Shown here in pieces: positions 16,924 to 26,005 of a stretch of DNA of 64,000 bases (its first letter is position 1; every line of letters starts with the position of its first letter). The stretch is taken from NCBI GenBank assembly GCA_041671545.1, contig JBAZBI010000012.1:54960-118959 (forward strand), written 5' to 3'. This DNA comes from UBA1563 sp041671545 (GTDB lineage Bacteria > Bacteroidota > Ignavibacteria > Ignavibacteriales > Ignavibacteriaceae). Below the pieces are notes generated by a model. The model searched no databases. It saw only the letters and a program-made list of their open reading frames with translations, and was not told the DNA's origin. Both the position numbers and the translations under genes were made by a program.

Positions 16924-17501
16924 AACAAATAATCTCGTTTTGGTCAGCATTTCTTTTAATTTTTCTCTCATTGAACTGCGCATCAACTCAACTCCAAATC
17001 CACTCACGTGCAGAATGGAATGCTGCTGAACCAAAGGTTTATAAATCTCAGGTACCGGTTAGAATTACAATCCATCACGAAGGAGAGATTTTTAATCCTA
17101 ATAAAGAATTCGCTGCTCAGCATATTAAAAAAGTTCAATCATGGGGAATGAGCGAAGCGCGAAGCTGGAGCGATATTCCGTATCACTTTATAATTGATTT
17201 CGATGGAAATATTTATGAGGGAAGAAATGTATTTACTGCCGGGGAAACAGCCACTGAATATGATCCCGAAGGACATTTACTTATCACCTGTCTGGGCAAT
17301 TTTGAAGAACAGCAAGTAACCGAAAAACAATTGAATGCTTTAATAGACCTTACGGCTTACTGCTGCGAGAAATATCAGATTTCTCCATCAACAATAAAAG
17401 CGCATAAAGATTTTGCCAAAACGCTTTGCCCCGGAAATGATTTATACCACTACCTCCAATCCGGTTACCTTCTAAAGGAAGTTGAAAAAAGAATTAAGTA
17501 A
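16920..17501 (+). CDS. N-acetylmuramoyl-L-alanine amidase (PGRP/amidase_2), probably secreted
   Basis: A 193-aa envelope enzyme predicted to cleave the amide bond between MurNAc and the stem peptide. It has an N-terminal signal segment with a Cys at residue 20 (LSLNCAST). This could be a lipobox, though Asn before Cys is atypical. Zinc-ligand candidates are H52/H53 (ITIHHEG), H162 and C170 (KAHKDFAKTLCPG), with PYHFIIDFDGNIYEGR between. The neighbouring convergent LD-carboxypeptidase also acts on peptidoglycan stem peptides. Confidence 0.85.
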   Translation: MKQIISFWSAFLLIFLSLNCASTQLQIHSRAEWNAAEPKVYKSQVPVRITIHHEGEIFNPNKEFAAQHIKKVQSWGMSEARSWSDIPYHFIIDFDGNIYEGRNVFTAGETATEYDPEGHLLITCLGNFEEQQVTEKQLNALIDLTAYCCEKYQISPSTIKAHKDFAKTLCPGNDLYHYLQSGYLLKEVEKRIK

Positions 17502-18435
17502 CCGCAGCTTCAAGAAATTCAACATAATTTTTATCGGCATTGATCTTTGTTCTTATTCCAAACGGGATAGTATAATTGGCTTTCCGATGTCCGTGAGGAA
17601 AGTTTTTAATCACTGGACAAGGTAACTCACCAAAATAATTTTGAAATACTTCATCCAATGTAAGAGTTTTTTTCTCGGCATCATTTTCAACACATGAAGT
17701 AAATTCACCTAAAATTATTCCAGATAATTTTTCCAATATTCCAGCAATTGTAAGTTGATTTAACATTCTATCGACCCTATATGGTGCTTCATCAACATCT
17801 TCAAGAAAAAGAATTTTATCTTTCATTTTGGGAAAAAAAGAAGTCCCGAGGAGCGATAGTATCAATGAAAGATTTCCACCAATGATTTCGCCTTCTCCCT
17901 TTCCCCTTTTCAACGGAATCAGATTTTCACCTTCAGGCAAAATAACTTTTTCGATTTTTTTTGAAGAAGTAATCGTCCGCCAAAAATTTTCTTCAGTATA
18001 ACGGTTAATCTCCGAATGAAAATCAACAGCGAGCATCGGTCCCGCAAAAGTTACGAGATCCGCCTTTCGGTAAAAGGCAAGTTGAAGTGCGGTAATATCC
18101 GAATAGCCGACAAAGATTTTGGGGTTTTTTCTAATTAATCGATAATCAATTTTATCGAGAAGTCTGGGAGAACCATAACCACCGCGCACACAAATTATCG
18201 CGCGAATATTTTTATTTGAAAACATGTCATGCAAATCTTCAAGCCGTTCTTCATCCGTTCCGGCGAGAAATCCCGAATATTTTCCAACGTTCTTACCTAC
18301 TTCGACTTGATATCCAAGTCTTTCAAGATAGGTTACCCCTTTATTGATGCGGCTCAAATCATCCGGCGAAGAAGCGGGAGAAATTATTCCAATCGTGTCA
18401 CCGTTGCGAAGACTCTCCGGTTTTTGCACTTTCAT
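17494..18435 (-). CDS. LD-carboxypeptidase (peptidase family S66)
   Basis: A 313-aa muramoyltetrapeptide carboxypeptidase. S66 enzymes remove the terminal D-Ala from recycled murein tetrapeptides. Family motifs are CVRGGYGSPRLLDKID, the nucleophile Ser in VGYSDITAL (S112), LFLEDVDEAPYRVDR with the catalytic Glu, and FPHGHRKAN with the catalytic His (about H283). No signal peptide is visible, so it is probably cytoplasmic. It is last in a run with the partner-switching genes, 12 bases after the STAS gene, and overlaps the convergent amidase by 8 bases. Confidence 0.92.
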   Translation of the reverse strand: MKVQKPESLRNGDTIGIISPASSPDDLSRINKGVTYLERLGYQVEVGKNVGKYSGFLAGTDEERLEDLHDMFSNKNIRAIICVRGGYGSPRLLDKIDYRLIRKNPKIFVGYSDITALQLAFYRKADLVTFAGPMLAVDFHSEINRYTEENFWRTITSSKKIEKVILPEGENLIPLKRGKGEGEIIGGNLSLILSLLGTSFFPKMKDKILFLEDVDEAPYRVDRMLNQLTIAGILEKLSGIILGEFTSCVENDAEKKTLTLDEVFQNYFGELPCPVIKNFPHGHRKANYTIPFGIRTKINADKNYVEFLEAAVT

Positions 18436-18447
18436 AAAAATTCCTCT

Positions 18448-18780
18448 TTACATGTTTTTTAACGCTTCTTCTTCGGAAGAATAAATTGTAAATAATTTTT
18501 CAAAACCGGAAATAGAAAAGACTTCAAGAATTTGTTCATTCATTAAAGCCAGCGCGAACGTACCGCTTTTTTGCTGCAAAAGTTTTGCCAGAACAATAAG
18601 TACGCGCAAACCCGCGCTACTTATGAACGACAATTCGGTGAAATTGATGAGAACTTTTTTTGCGCCATTTTCAATCAACGCGGTAGCTGTTTCTTGAAAA
18701 CTCGTTGCATGATTGAAATCAAGATTTCCCTTTGGAGAAATAATAAGAACACCATTTTCAGTTCGTTGAGACATTTCCAT
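18448..18780 (-). CDS. STAS-domain anti-sigma factor antagonist
   Basis: A 110-aa single STAS domain like SpoIIAA/RsbV. The conserved phospho-acceptor region is ELSFISSAGLRVL (Ser 54/55). In partner switching, the kinase-type anti-sigma factor phosphorylates this Ser and a PP2C phosphatase reverses it. Both partners are encoded immediately upstream, which strongly supports the role. No sigma factor is encoded nearby, so the regulated output is unknown. Confidence 0.92.
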   Translation of the reverse strand: MEMSQRTENGVLIISPKGNLDFNHATSFQETATALIENGAKKVLINFTELSFISSAGLRVLIVLAKLLQQKSGTFALALMNEQILEVFSISGFEKLFTIYSSEEEALKNM

Positions 18781-18792
18781 TGTAACCTCGGT

Positions 18793-19221
18793 TTATTGAG
18801 TTGTTTTTTTTGATATAGTTAAAATATTTTTCCCATCTTGTCTTTGATACTCGAAAGTATCCATCATCGTTTTGACTAAATAAATTCCTACTCCTCCCGG
18901 TATTTTCTCCTCCAAAGGGATATCTTGCGGTTCGGGAGCATTCAGTGGATTAAATTCAATTCCGTCATCCACAAACTCAACAACCACCTTTTCCTCATTA
19001 CAATTTATTTTTACATAAATGTCATGTTCATTTTGATCCTGAAAAGAGTAATTGATTGTATTGACCAGGATTTCTTCCATTGCCAGACGAAGTTTATATA
19101 TTAACGAAAGAGAAAATTTTTGCGCATTGCAGAATTCGAGGAAACGGTAAATAGCATTTGAGACATCTTCCGGTGAATTCTTTAAAATAATATCATAATT
19201 ACATTTTGAAGGTGTAATCAT
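18793..19221 (-). CDS. RsbW-like serine kinase / anti-sigma regulatory factor
   Basis: A 142-aa GHKL-fold HATPase protein. The N-box is LAMEEILVNTINYSF and the G1-type box is VEFVDDGIEFNPL, followed by PGGVGIYLVKTMMDTFEY. It matches RsbW/SpoIIAB-type kinases, which bind a target (classically a sigma factor) and phosphorylate the STAS antagonist. It lies 3 bases after the phosphatase gene and 12 bases before the STAS gene. Confidence 0.92.
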   Translation of the reverse strand: MITPSKCNYDIILKNSPEDVSNAIYRFLEFCNAQKFSLSLIYKLRLAMEEILVNTINYSFQDQNEHDIYVKINCNEEKVVVEFVDDGIEFNPLNAPEPQDIPLEEKIPGGVGIYLVKTMMDTFEYQRQDGKNILTISKKTTQ

Positions 19222-19224
19222 AAA

Positions 19225-21189
19225 TTAGTTACTCTCCATCGGCTTAATCCAATTTAGAACAAAAGATGTGATGTCATCCGATTGCGGTGCAATATCCGAA
19301 AATCTTTTCACTTCTTTTACAGAATTTAGTACTAATTCCTTTGCAGAACTTTGCATTTGTGTTTTTAAGAACTCCTCAAGCCGCTTATCGGAATAAAGTT
19401 CATCTTTGATATTTTGCGCTTCTGTTATTCCATCAGTATAAAGATATAGTTTATCATTTTTTGCAAGAGTAAGCTTTTCTAACAAATATGGATAATCGTT
19501 TAGAATTCCGACGGCAATGTCACCGGTCTTTTTAATTTTCTTGATTTCACCATTTTGAGCAACAATATACGGTAAGTTGTGACCGGCATTTACATAATCA
19601 ACTTCCCCGGTTCTGATATTTACTCTACCAAAAAATATTGTAACGAACATGGAAGAATCATTTTCACGGCAAAGATCATTGTTCACTTTGAAAATAATTT
19701 CATTCAAAGGAAGATCAATTGTTGTGGTAGCTTTTATCAACGTTTTTGTAACAGCCATGAATAAAGAAGCCGGAACTCCTTTGCCTGAAACATCGCCGAT
19801 AGCAAAATATAAATATGAATTTTCCAGAAGGAAAAAGTCATAAAAATCTCCACCGACTTCTTTCGCCGGTTCAATTACGGCATAAATATCAAACTCAGAA
19901 CGATCCGGGAATGGAGGAAATATTTTTGGAAGAATTCCCATTTGAATTTCGTGAGCAATTTTTAACTCACTTTCCATTTTCTGTTTTGCGGCAGTTGTTT
20001 CCATAAGGTTATCAATGTATTGACGCAAAGATATTTTCATGAAATTAAAAGATGCCGCTAAATGACTAACTTCATCCTTCGAATGCATTTCCGGAATAGC
20101 GACATCAAAATTACCGGCAGCAATTTCATCGGTTGCAGCGGCTAATTTGGTAAGCGGTCTTGTAATACGATTTGCAAGGATGGTAATAGCAATAATGAGC
20201 AGAATTGCCCCAAGCACATTGTACAACAAAATGTATTTAGTTAACGCATTCAGATCCGCCATCAATTCGTCATCCGGAATAACTACACCAAGTGACCAGT
20301 CATTTGTAATTAACGGAACATAATAAAGCCAAATATTTTTTTTAGATAGAAATTGCTTTAGAAGAATAAAATCTGATTCCCCTTGCAAAGCCGCTTGTCC
20401 ATATTTTCTCACAGCTATATCGTTATATTTTTCCGCAACACTAAAAATAGTTTCATTCATAATAAAATCTTTTTTGGGATGCGTTACAAAAGTACCGTCA
20501 TGTGAAATTAAAAATGCGTAGCCGTTTTCATATAATTTTACATTCTTCACAATTTGTTCAAGCCAGTGGAGGTCTATCTCAGCGCTAACTACACCTGCGC
20601 AGATTCTTTTTCCATTTTGATTAGTATAAAACGGAACGGAAAAAGTTGCCAAAATTTTTGAATTGTTATCAACGTTGTAATAAGGCTCGCTCCACATCGC
20701 TTTCTGGAGTTCTTTTGGGATCAAATACCAATCTTTTATCCTGTAATTATTTTCAGGAGGTTTAAGAAAAACGGTTTTTAAAACCCCATCACTTTTATAA
20801 ACATATGGAGCAAATTCATCTTTTTCTCCGAAGAAAAATCCCGGCTCAAAAGCAATGGTAACACCGTTAATCTCTGCACTTGATGCAGTAACATTTGTAA
20901 GAAGTCTTATCAATTCATCTTTGCTTAAGTTTGAATGCTCCAAGTGATAAGCAAGCATGTATGGAGTTCTTTCAACGTTAGTTAGAATTATTTCTATTTT
21001 ATTAACTGTAGCAAGTGAAATATCTTTGGCGTTCAAGCGAACATTTTTCAATAAAATATCGCGTGAACGGGAAAAATTACTTCCGAAAATAAACAAGAAT
21101 ATCGCACCGCATACCGCAAGAATTGAAAGAACTAATTTTACTGCTAATGAATTTCTAAGGCGTATCATTTGGTGACCTATAAAAATCAT
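19225..21189 (-). CDS. Cache-HAMP-SpoIIE (PP2C) membrane phosphatase
   Basis: A 654-aa RsbU-like phosphatase, the signal-receiving member of the cassette. Order: N-terminal membrane helix (about residues 14-32); extracytoplasmic double-Cache-like sensor (about 35-315, ending NDWSLGVVIPDDEL); second membrane helix; HAMP (RITRPLTKLAAATDEIAAG); a short coiled coil; and a SpoIIE/PP2C domain (QMGILPKIFP, AKEVGGDFYDFF, IGDVSGKGVPASLFMA, LYTDGITEAQ). Metal-binding Asp residues are present. Its start lies 35 bases inside the end of the NMT1-like binding-protein gene, so the two are probably translated together. Confidence 0.93.
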   Translation of the reverse strand: MIFIGHQMIRLRNSLAVKLVLSILAVCGAIFLFIFGSNFSRSRDILLKNVRLNAKDISLATVNKIEIILTNVERTPYMLAYHLEHSNLSKDELIRLLTNVTASSAEINGVTIAFEPGFFFGEKDEFAPYVYKSDGVLKTVFLKPPENNYRIKDWYLIPKELQKAMWSEPYYNVDNNSKILATFSVPFYTNQNGKRICAGVVSAEIDLHWLEQIVKNVKLYENGYAFLISHDGTFVTHPKKDFIMNETIFSVAEKYNDIAVRKYGQAALQGESDFILLKQFLSKKNIWLYYVPLITNDWSLGVVIPDDELMADLNALTKYILLYNVLGAILLIIAITILANRITRPLTKLAAATDEIAAGNFDVAIPEMHSKDEVSHLAASFNFMKISLRQYIDNLMETTAAKQKMESELKIAHEIQMGILPKIFPPFPDRSEFDIYAVIEPAKEVGGDFYDFFLLENSYLYFAIGDVSGKGVPASLFMAVTKTLIKATTTIDLPLNEIIFKVNNDLCRENDSSMFVTIFFGRVNIRTGEVDYVNAGHNLPYIVAQNGEIKKIKKTGDIAVGILNDYPYLLEKLTLAKNDKLYLYTDGITEAQNIKDELYSDKRLEEFLKTQMQSSAKELVLNSVKEVKRFSDIAPQSDDITSFVLNWIKPMESN

Positions 21190-22126
21190 TAAACAAAACG
21201 TCTTGTTTTAAGTTCCCGCTTTCTTTCAATGTTTTAACAACATTTTTGTAATCGATTTCTCTCAGTTCCCCAATTTTTTGTCCGGTTGAAGGTTGAAACA
21301 ATTTTTTCATTTGCCTCAACATCCAGAGTTGATGCATTTCATTTGCCGCATATTTCGCTTTGGTTAAATATTTCATTACAAGTTGAACTGTTTCTGCTTC
21401 ATGGGAGAAAGCATATTCCCAGCCTTCCAATGTAGCATGCACAAAATCTTTACAAACTTTCTCGTTTTTGTTATAAAAATCTTCAAGAACGTAGATACCA
21501 TCTTCCGGGAAATTCAAATCAAAATCTTGGAAGCGAAAAATTGTTAAATCTTTTTCATCATACCCGCTGTTTTTTAACAGGTGATATTCATTGTAAAGCA
21601 TCACAGAAGTAACATCAACAACATCACGGATAAAAATGTTCTGTGTTTCGGAAAGCGGATAATCTTTTACAATTAAACCATATTTTTTAAATAAGGCGTC
21701 CGGCTGAATTCGAAAATCCTGCTGCCACATTGCAACTTTTTTCCCATTCAAATCTTTAATTGTATTTATCCCTCTCCCCTTTTTCGCAACTAACATTAAT
21801 GCAGATTTTTGAATGAGTTGGCCTATATTTATCAACTTTACATTTTTATCTCTAAACTGTAACGCCGATGAAAGCCATGCAGCACAAATATCGGTTTTCT
21901 TTTCGGCTAACCAATCCAACGAAGAACGATTTGGTCCGCCGGTTAAAAGTTCAACATCAAGTCCATGTTTTTTATAAATTCCATTTTCAGATGCTATAAT
22001 AAATCCCGCAAATTGTGCTTGCGGAATCCAATGAGCTAAAAACTTTATCGGACCTTCCTTTTTCTCCTGCGAAAGGAGAGAAAATGAACAAAGTGCGAGT
22101 ATGAGAATAATTAAGGCTTTTTTCAT
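21155..22126 (-). CDS. NMT1/THI5-like periplasmic substrate-binding protein
   Basis: A 323-aa exported protein with a Sec signal (MKKALIILILALCSFSLLSQ) followed by an NMT1/SsuA/ThiY-type type-2 periplasmic binding fold. Matching motifs are WIPQAQFAGFIIASENGIYKKHGLDVEL, GGPNRSSLDWLAEKKTDICAAW and TIKDLNGKKVAMW. Relatives bind thiamine pyrimidine precursors or sulfonates for ABC uptake. No permease or ATPase gene is nearby. Its 3' end overlaps the Cache-SpoIIE phosphatase gene by 35 bases, which suggests it passes ligand information to that sensor. The ligand is unknown. Confidence 0.85.
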   Translation of the reverse strand: MKKALIILILALCSFSLLSQEKKEGPIKFLAHWIPQAQFAGFIIASENGIYKKHGLDVELLTGGPNRSSLDWLAEKKTDICAAWLSSALQFRDKNVKLINIGQLIQKSALMLVAKKGRGINTIKDLNGKKVAMWQQDFRIQPDALFKKYGLIVKDYPLSETQNIFIRDVVDVTSVMLYNEYHLLKNSGYDEKDLTIFRFQDFDLNFPEDGIYVLEDFYNKNEKVCKDFVHATLEGWEYAFSHEAETVQLVMKYLTKAKYAANEMHQLWMLRQMKKLFQPSTGQKIGELREIDYKNVVKTLKESGNLKQDVLFNDFYRSPNDTP

Positions 22127-22250
22127 TTAGTGAAATTTATCTTTTTGTTTAAGGTAAAATAAGAAATTTTTTAGACGGTGTGCAACTTTAAAGTTAAATG
22201 TATTTTAGCACAGCCAGAGAGGTTCAAACGGAAAGCCCGGGGACAAACAG

Positions 22251-23639
22251 TTAATACTCTGGAAAAAGAAGTGTAAAAGTTGTCCCGTCCTGCTGTGTAC
22301 TTTCCACGGTGATCGAAATGTTTTGCAGTTCAGTTAACTTTTTTACAATTGAAAGACCGAGTCCAATACCGGATGAAAAAGTATTTCTCGATTCTTCAGT
22401 TCTAAAAAATCTGTTAAAGATATTTTTTAACTGATCTTCTTTAATCCCCAACCCCGTATCATTAACCTGAATCGCAACATTTTTACCGATATGTTTTACA
22501 CAGAATGTGATAGTACCGCCCGTGTTTGAATATTTTATAGCATTCGACATCAAATTATCTAGAATTATTGCCAGCATAGAAGGTTCTGCTTTTACAACAA
22601 CATCATCTTCGATAACTCTTTGTAAGTCGAGATTCTTCGATTTTAATACTTCAGCATAGCGAACTTTCATTTCTTCGCAAAGTGAATTAATGTCAATCGG
22701 CTGCATGAACACTTTTACAGATGCACTTTCGTGTCTGGCTAAAAACAAAAGTTGATCTACTAAATCGGACATACGCTTTGTCTCTTTCATTACATCCGAG
22801 ATTTTTGCAACGTATTGTTCCTGCGTGCGTGGCTTGCGGATTAACACTTCTAATGTTCCTTGAATAACCGAAAGGGGTGTTCGTAATTCATGCGAAGCAT
22901 CTGCCGTAAACTGTTTTTCACGCAGCAGCGCTTCTTCCAAGCGCGAAAGAAGTTCGTTTATGTTTTTGCTTAGCAAATATATTTCGTCTTTATGCTTTGG
23001 GAAAGGAATTCTTGCAGATAGATTTTCTTTGGTTATTTTTTCGGCAGTTGTAATGATCTCATTAATAGGTTCAACCGTTTTTCCAGCAATTGAACGTGAT
23101 ATGGCAAAGAGTGCAATCACAAATATTGGATATGAAACAAAAAGAACAAAAAGAAGATTTTGTAACACCATCGTCGCTTCTTTTAAAGGAACGGCAAGCA
23201 AAATTGTTCCGATAAATTCTTTCCTGTTATTGAAAATAGGAGCTTGATATTGTCTTATTGGTTTTTTATTTAAAATTGACGTGGAAAGGAATTCGGCTTT
23301 TGGAACGTTTATATACCGCAAAGATTCATGAAGGAGATTTGACGTTTTTTGAATTATCCTTCCGCTTGTATCCATAACTTGACAGAAAATCGGACTTACT
23401 TCTACTTGCCTTTGCCCGCCACCGGTTGTCCATGTTGAAGGATGTTTGAAAATAAATTTCCCTTCAACTATTTTATAATCAGAGATGAATTCATACGACT
23501 CATCCTTTAATTGAGTGTCCATTTTTTCATAAACACTATGATCGACTACAAGATAAATAGTAACAAAAAGTATTAAAATTAAGAGTGCTGTAGCAATAGA
23601 ATGGAAGGAGGCGACCCGGTTGCGTAACGTAAAACTCAT
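22251..23639 (-). CDS. Sensor histidine kinase (HAMP-HisKA-HATPase)
   Basis: A 462-aa kinase with two membrane helices (about residues 13-33 and 161-183) flanking a periplasmic domain of about 125 aa. A HAMP linker follows, then HisKA with phospho-acceptor H250 (ADASHELRTPLS), and an HATPase with LDNLMSNAIKYS, VNDTGLGI and SSGIGLGLSIVK. It overlaps the response-regulator stop by 4 bases (ATGA). The architecture is like CusS/ArlS-type envelope sensors, and the stimulus is unknown. Confidence 0.95.
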   Translation of the reverse strand: MSFTLRNRVASFHSIATALLILILFVTIYLVVDHSVYEKMDTQLKDESYEFISDYKIVEGKFIFKHPSTWTTGGGQRQVEVSPIFCQVMDTSGRIIQKTSNLLHESLRYINVPKAEFLSTSILNKKPIRQYQAPIFNNRKEFIGTILLAVPLKEATMVLQNLLFVLFVSYPIFVIALFAISRSIAGKTVEPINEIITTAEKITKENLSARIPFPKHKDEIYLLSKNINELLSRLEEALLREKQFTADASHELRTPLSVIQGTLEVLIRKPRTQEQYVAKISDVMKETKRMSDLVDQLLFLARHESASVKVFMQPIDINSLCEEMKVRYAEVLKSKNLDLQRVIEDDVVVKAEPSMLAIILDNLMSNAIKYSNTGGTITFCVKHIGKNVAIQVNDTGLGIKEDQLKNIFNRFFRTEESRNTFSSGIGLGLSIVKKLTELQNISITVESTQQDGTTFTLLFPEY

Positions 23640-24307
23640 TCGCGTTCCCGGATTATATAGCCGATCCCTCGTATCGTTTGAATAATATTTTCGTTATTCC
23701 CGCTTTCAAGTTTTTTTCTAAGGAAGTTGATGTAAACGTCTAATGAAGAACTATCGGTTTCAAAATTTATCTCCCAAACTTCTTTGATTATCTCATTCCT
23801 AGTACAAACTTTCCCCTTATTTTTCAAAAGGAAATAGAGCAGTGAAAATTCTTTCTTTGTTAAATTAATTTCTGTTCCATCCTTGAAAACCTGGTGAGTT
23901 GTAGTATCGAGAGTAAGGTCTTGGAAGGTTAGTGTAGTTGGTTCTTCTTCATTTAGACGCAATTGCACTTTTATGCGCGCAAGCAATTCTTCAAACTGAA
24001 ACGGTTTTTTTATATAATCATTCGCACCGGCTTCTAAACCCATTACAGTATCTTGCAAAGTATCTTTCGCGGTAAGAAAAACTATCGGGACTTTTTTATT
24101 GGTCTTACGAATTTGCTTTGTAATTTCTATACCTGATGTACCGGGAAGCATCCAATCCAACAGAATGAGATCATAAGTTCTGCTTGTTGCAAGTTCAAGT
24201 CCTCTATTGCCATCAAGTGCAACATCAACAGAATAATTTTCATCCTCTAAACCATCTCGCAAAAAATTAGCGATTCCAATTTCATCTTCTACAATTAAAA
24301 TTTTCAT
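23636..24307 (-). CDS. OmpR-family response regulator
   Basis: A two-domain regulator. The receiver starts MKILIVEDE with phospho-acceptor D51 (LILLDWMLPG), the Thr of VFLTAKD and the Lys of IKKPF. The C-terminal winged helix ends NIIQTIRGIGYIIR. ATG 24307 is the natural start, and an in-frame TTG six codons upstream is less likely. It lies 93 bases downstream of the outer-membrane barrel gene of the multihaem cluster, on the same strand, so it could be a read-through member of that operon. Confidence 0.95.
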   Translation of the reverse strand: MKILIVEDEIGIANFLRDGLEDENYSVDVALDGNRGLELATSRTYDLILLDWMLPGTSGIEITKQIRKTNKKVPIVFLTAKDTLQDTVMGLEAGANDYIKKPFQFEELLARIKVQLRLNEEEPTTLTFQDLTLDTTTHQVFKDGTEINLTKKEFSLLYFLLKNKGKVCTRNEIIKEVWEINFETDSSSLDVYINFLRKKLESGNNENIIQTIRGIGYIIRERE

Positions 24308-24400
24308 TTTATTCTCACAAATCAAATATTATTAAACTCAAAAAGCGGGATTGGTGTATTTAGAACTTATATCAAACAAACGAACCCTTTTAACGATAAT

Positions 24401-26005
24401 TTAAAATCGCTTCGTCAAATCCAGAAAAAATCTTCCTTGTGTATTTTTCTTTTCAAAAATTCCCTCGTAACTTAATGAAGCATACATGTTGAATGGAATT
24501 CTCACTGACATTTCTAAACCAGCAATCAGTTGGTGCATTGCAACCGGATTATTTATGAACCGATATTTAATATCTCGTACTTCCCCGGTTAGTGAAAGAT
24601 CATCATTCCAAAGCGATTTTGTAGCGCGAATCCCGATTTGGTTTCCTTCTGAATAACTGGATATCAACTTCAACAAAGAAATACTGCCATCAATTTTTGC
24701 ATAGGGAATTTGATAATACGAAATCGTACTTCCAAAATTTCTTGACGGTTTTGCATCCCGTTTCTGAAAACGGTAACCGGCATTCAACGAGATATAAAGC
24801 TGCGAAACCGGTTTGATACTTAAACTTGCAGAATAACCTTGGCGCATTTCATTATCGATAAGATATTCAAGCAGAGTTTTATATGTTTCATAATAAACTA
24901 CATTTTTCCGCGCATCATAACTTAGTGACGCGGAAATTAACTGAATTGGGGAATATCTAACGGAGAAAAAGAAACTCGTGAGTCCCAAAGTATTTTTATC
25001 AGTGCCATTAATTTTTTTGAACATATCAACTTCCGATGAAGCGAAAAAATATGTCTTCGGTAAAAGGTCGTTGCTATGTTGCAGATAAATATACCTGCGG
25101 TCAGTTTTAAAATTATTAGTCTGATTGAACACCGCAACAGTGTTTTCCATCGTCGAAGAATTCATCGAGTCCACTCTCCCAATATATCCGCCAAATTGAA
25201 ACAACTTCAGGTTGTAACCGTAATCAGTAAAATTTGGACGCGATCCCAAAATTGTTCCGGTATAATACTTCGAGAATTTGTACTCATACTGAAGTCCGTC
25301 GATCGTTCCCACATTTGAGATATGAGGATTCAAGTGTCGCCCAAACCAGAGAAGTGATTGAGATGTGAATTCATAAGAGACGCCTAGATCATACACTTTT
25401 AAACTTTGCCCTATATTTTTCTTTACTTTCTGCCAATCTTTTACATTATACGCAAAATTGATGTATGAACAAAAAGAAAATTTTGAATCTGCAATTTTGT
25501 CAGAAGAAAAAGAGAGAGAATATCTCCATCGTTGTAAATCTCCACGACTACTAATATTATCGAATTGAGAGACAGATTGCATCGAAAATCTGCCATAGTA
25601 ATTTTTCGGAGTAAAAGATTTTTTTACAAACTTACCTCCGGCAAGTAAAGAAATTGAATCAAGTGTTTCTCCCCCTGGCAGTTTCACATCTCTTTTTTCT
25701 ACTTCAGGAGCGAATGCAAAAACCGATTCATTCTCTTGTAACTTAATGTCATTAATTCTTTCTCCGGCAACAGATTTGCTCGAAAGAAATTTTATCAGAA
25801 TTGCTGGGATCAAACCATTTGATCTTGAAATATATAGCGTATCATTCACTGCCATATTCTCGGTTGACGAAAACTTTACATAGACATTCTGCGGTGTTTG
25901 ATACGTAACCGTCCCTTCCCTCTTTTCGAGTTGTGTTTGCGGGAGAGTTTTGATTACTAAAACTACAAGAAAATAAACGAAATATTTTAACGATTCTTTT
26001 CTCAT
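24401..26005 (-). CDS. Outer-membrane beta-barrel protein of the multihaem conduit
   Basis: A 534-aa exported protein. After a signal segment comes a small beta domain (about residues 28-105; YVKFSSTENMAVNDTLYISR, IKFLSSKSVAGERI) resembling SH3-like periplasmic modules. From about residue 125 on there are alternating amphipathic strands with many aromatics, ending in FLDLTKRF with the C-terminal Phe typical of outer-membrane barrels. Its ATG overlaps the stop of the 49-haem cytochrome (TAATG). By analogy with porin-cytochrome conduits I infer that it holds a cytochrome through the outer membrane. Sequence identity to MtrB/PioB is not obvious to me. Confidence 0.7.
   Translation of the reverse strand: MRKESLKYFVYFLVVLVIKTLPQTQLEKREGTVTYQTPQNVYVKFSSTENMAVNDTLYISRSNGLIPAILIKFLSSKSVAGERINDIKLQENESVFAFAPEVEKRDVKLPGGETLDSISLLAGGKFVKKSFTPKNYYGRFSMQSVSQFDNISSRGDLQRWRYSLSFSSDKIADSKFSFCSYINFAYNVKDWQKVKKNIGQSLKVYDLGVSYEFTSQSLLWFGRHLNPHISNVGTIDGLQYEYKFSKYYTGTILGSRPNFTDYGYNLKLFQFGGYIGRVDSMNSSTMENTVAVFNQTNNFKTDRRYIYLQHSNDLLPKTYFFASSEVDMFKKINGTDKNTLGLTSFFFSVRYSPIQLISASLSYDARKNVVYYETYKTLLEYLIDNEMRQGYSASLSIKPVSQLYISLNAGYRFQKRDAKPSRNFGSTISYYQIPYAKIDGSISLLKLISSYSEGNQIGIRATKSLWNDDLSLTGEVRDIKYRFINNPVAMHQLIAGLEMSVRIPFNMYASLSYEGIFEKKNTQGRFFLDLTKRF

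Noticed and set aside
16844..17029. 61-aa frame across the ispE-amidase junction
   Set aside because: Alternative frame of two well-supported genes.
22127..22250. Promoter or terminator structures before the NMT1-like gene
   Set aside because: A 6-bp CCAGAG/CTCTGG pair with a long loop and a TTTG...TACATTT pair with poor spacing were seen, but neither is convincing.
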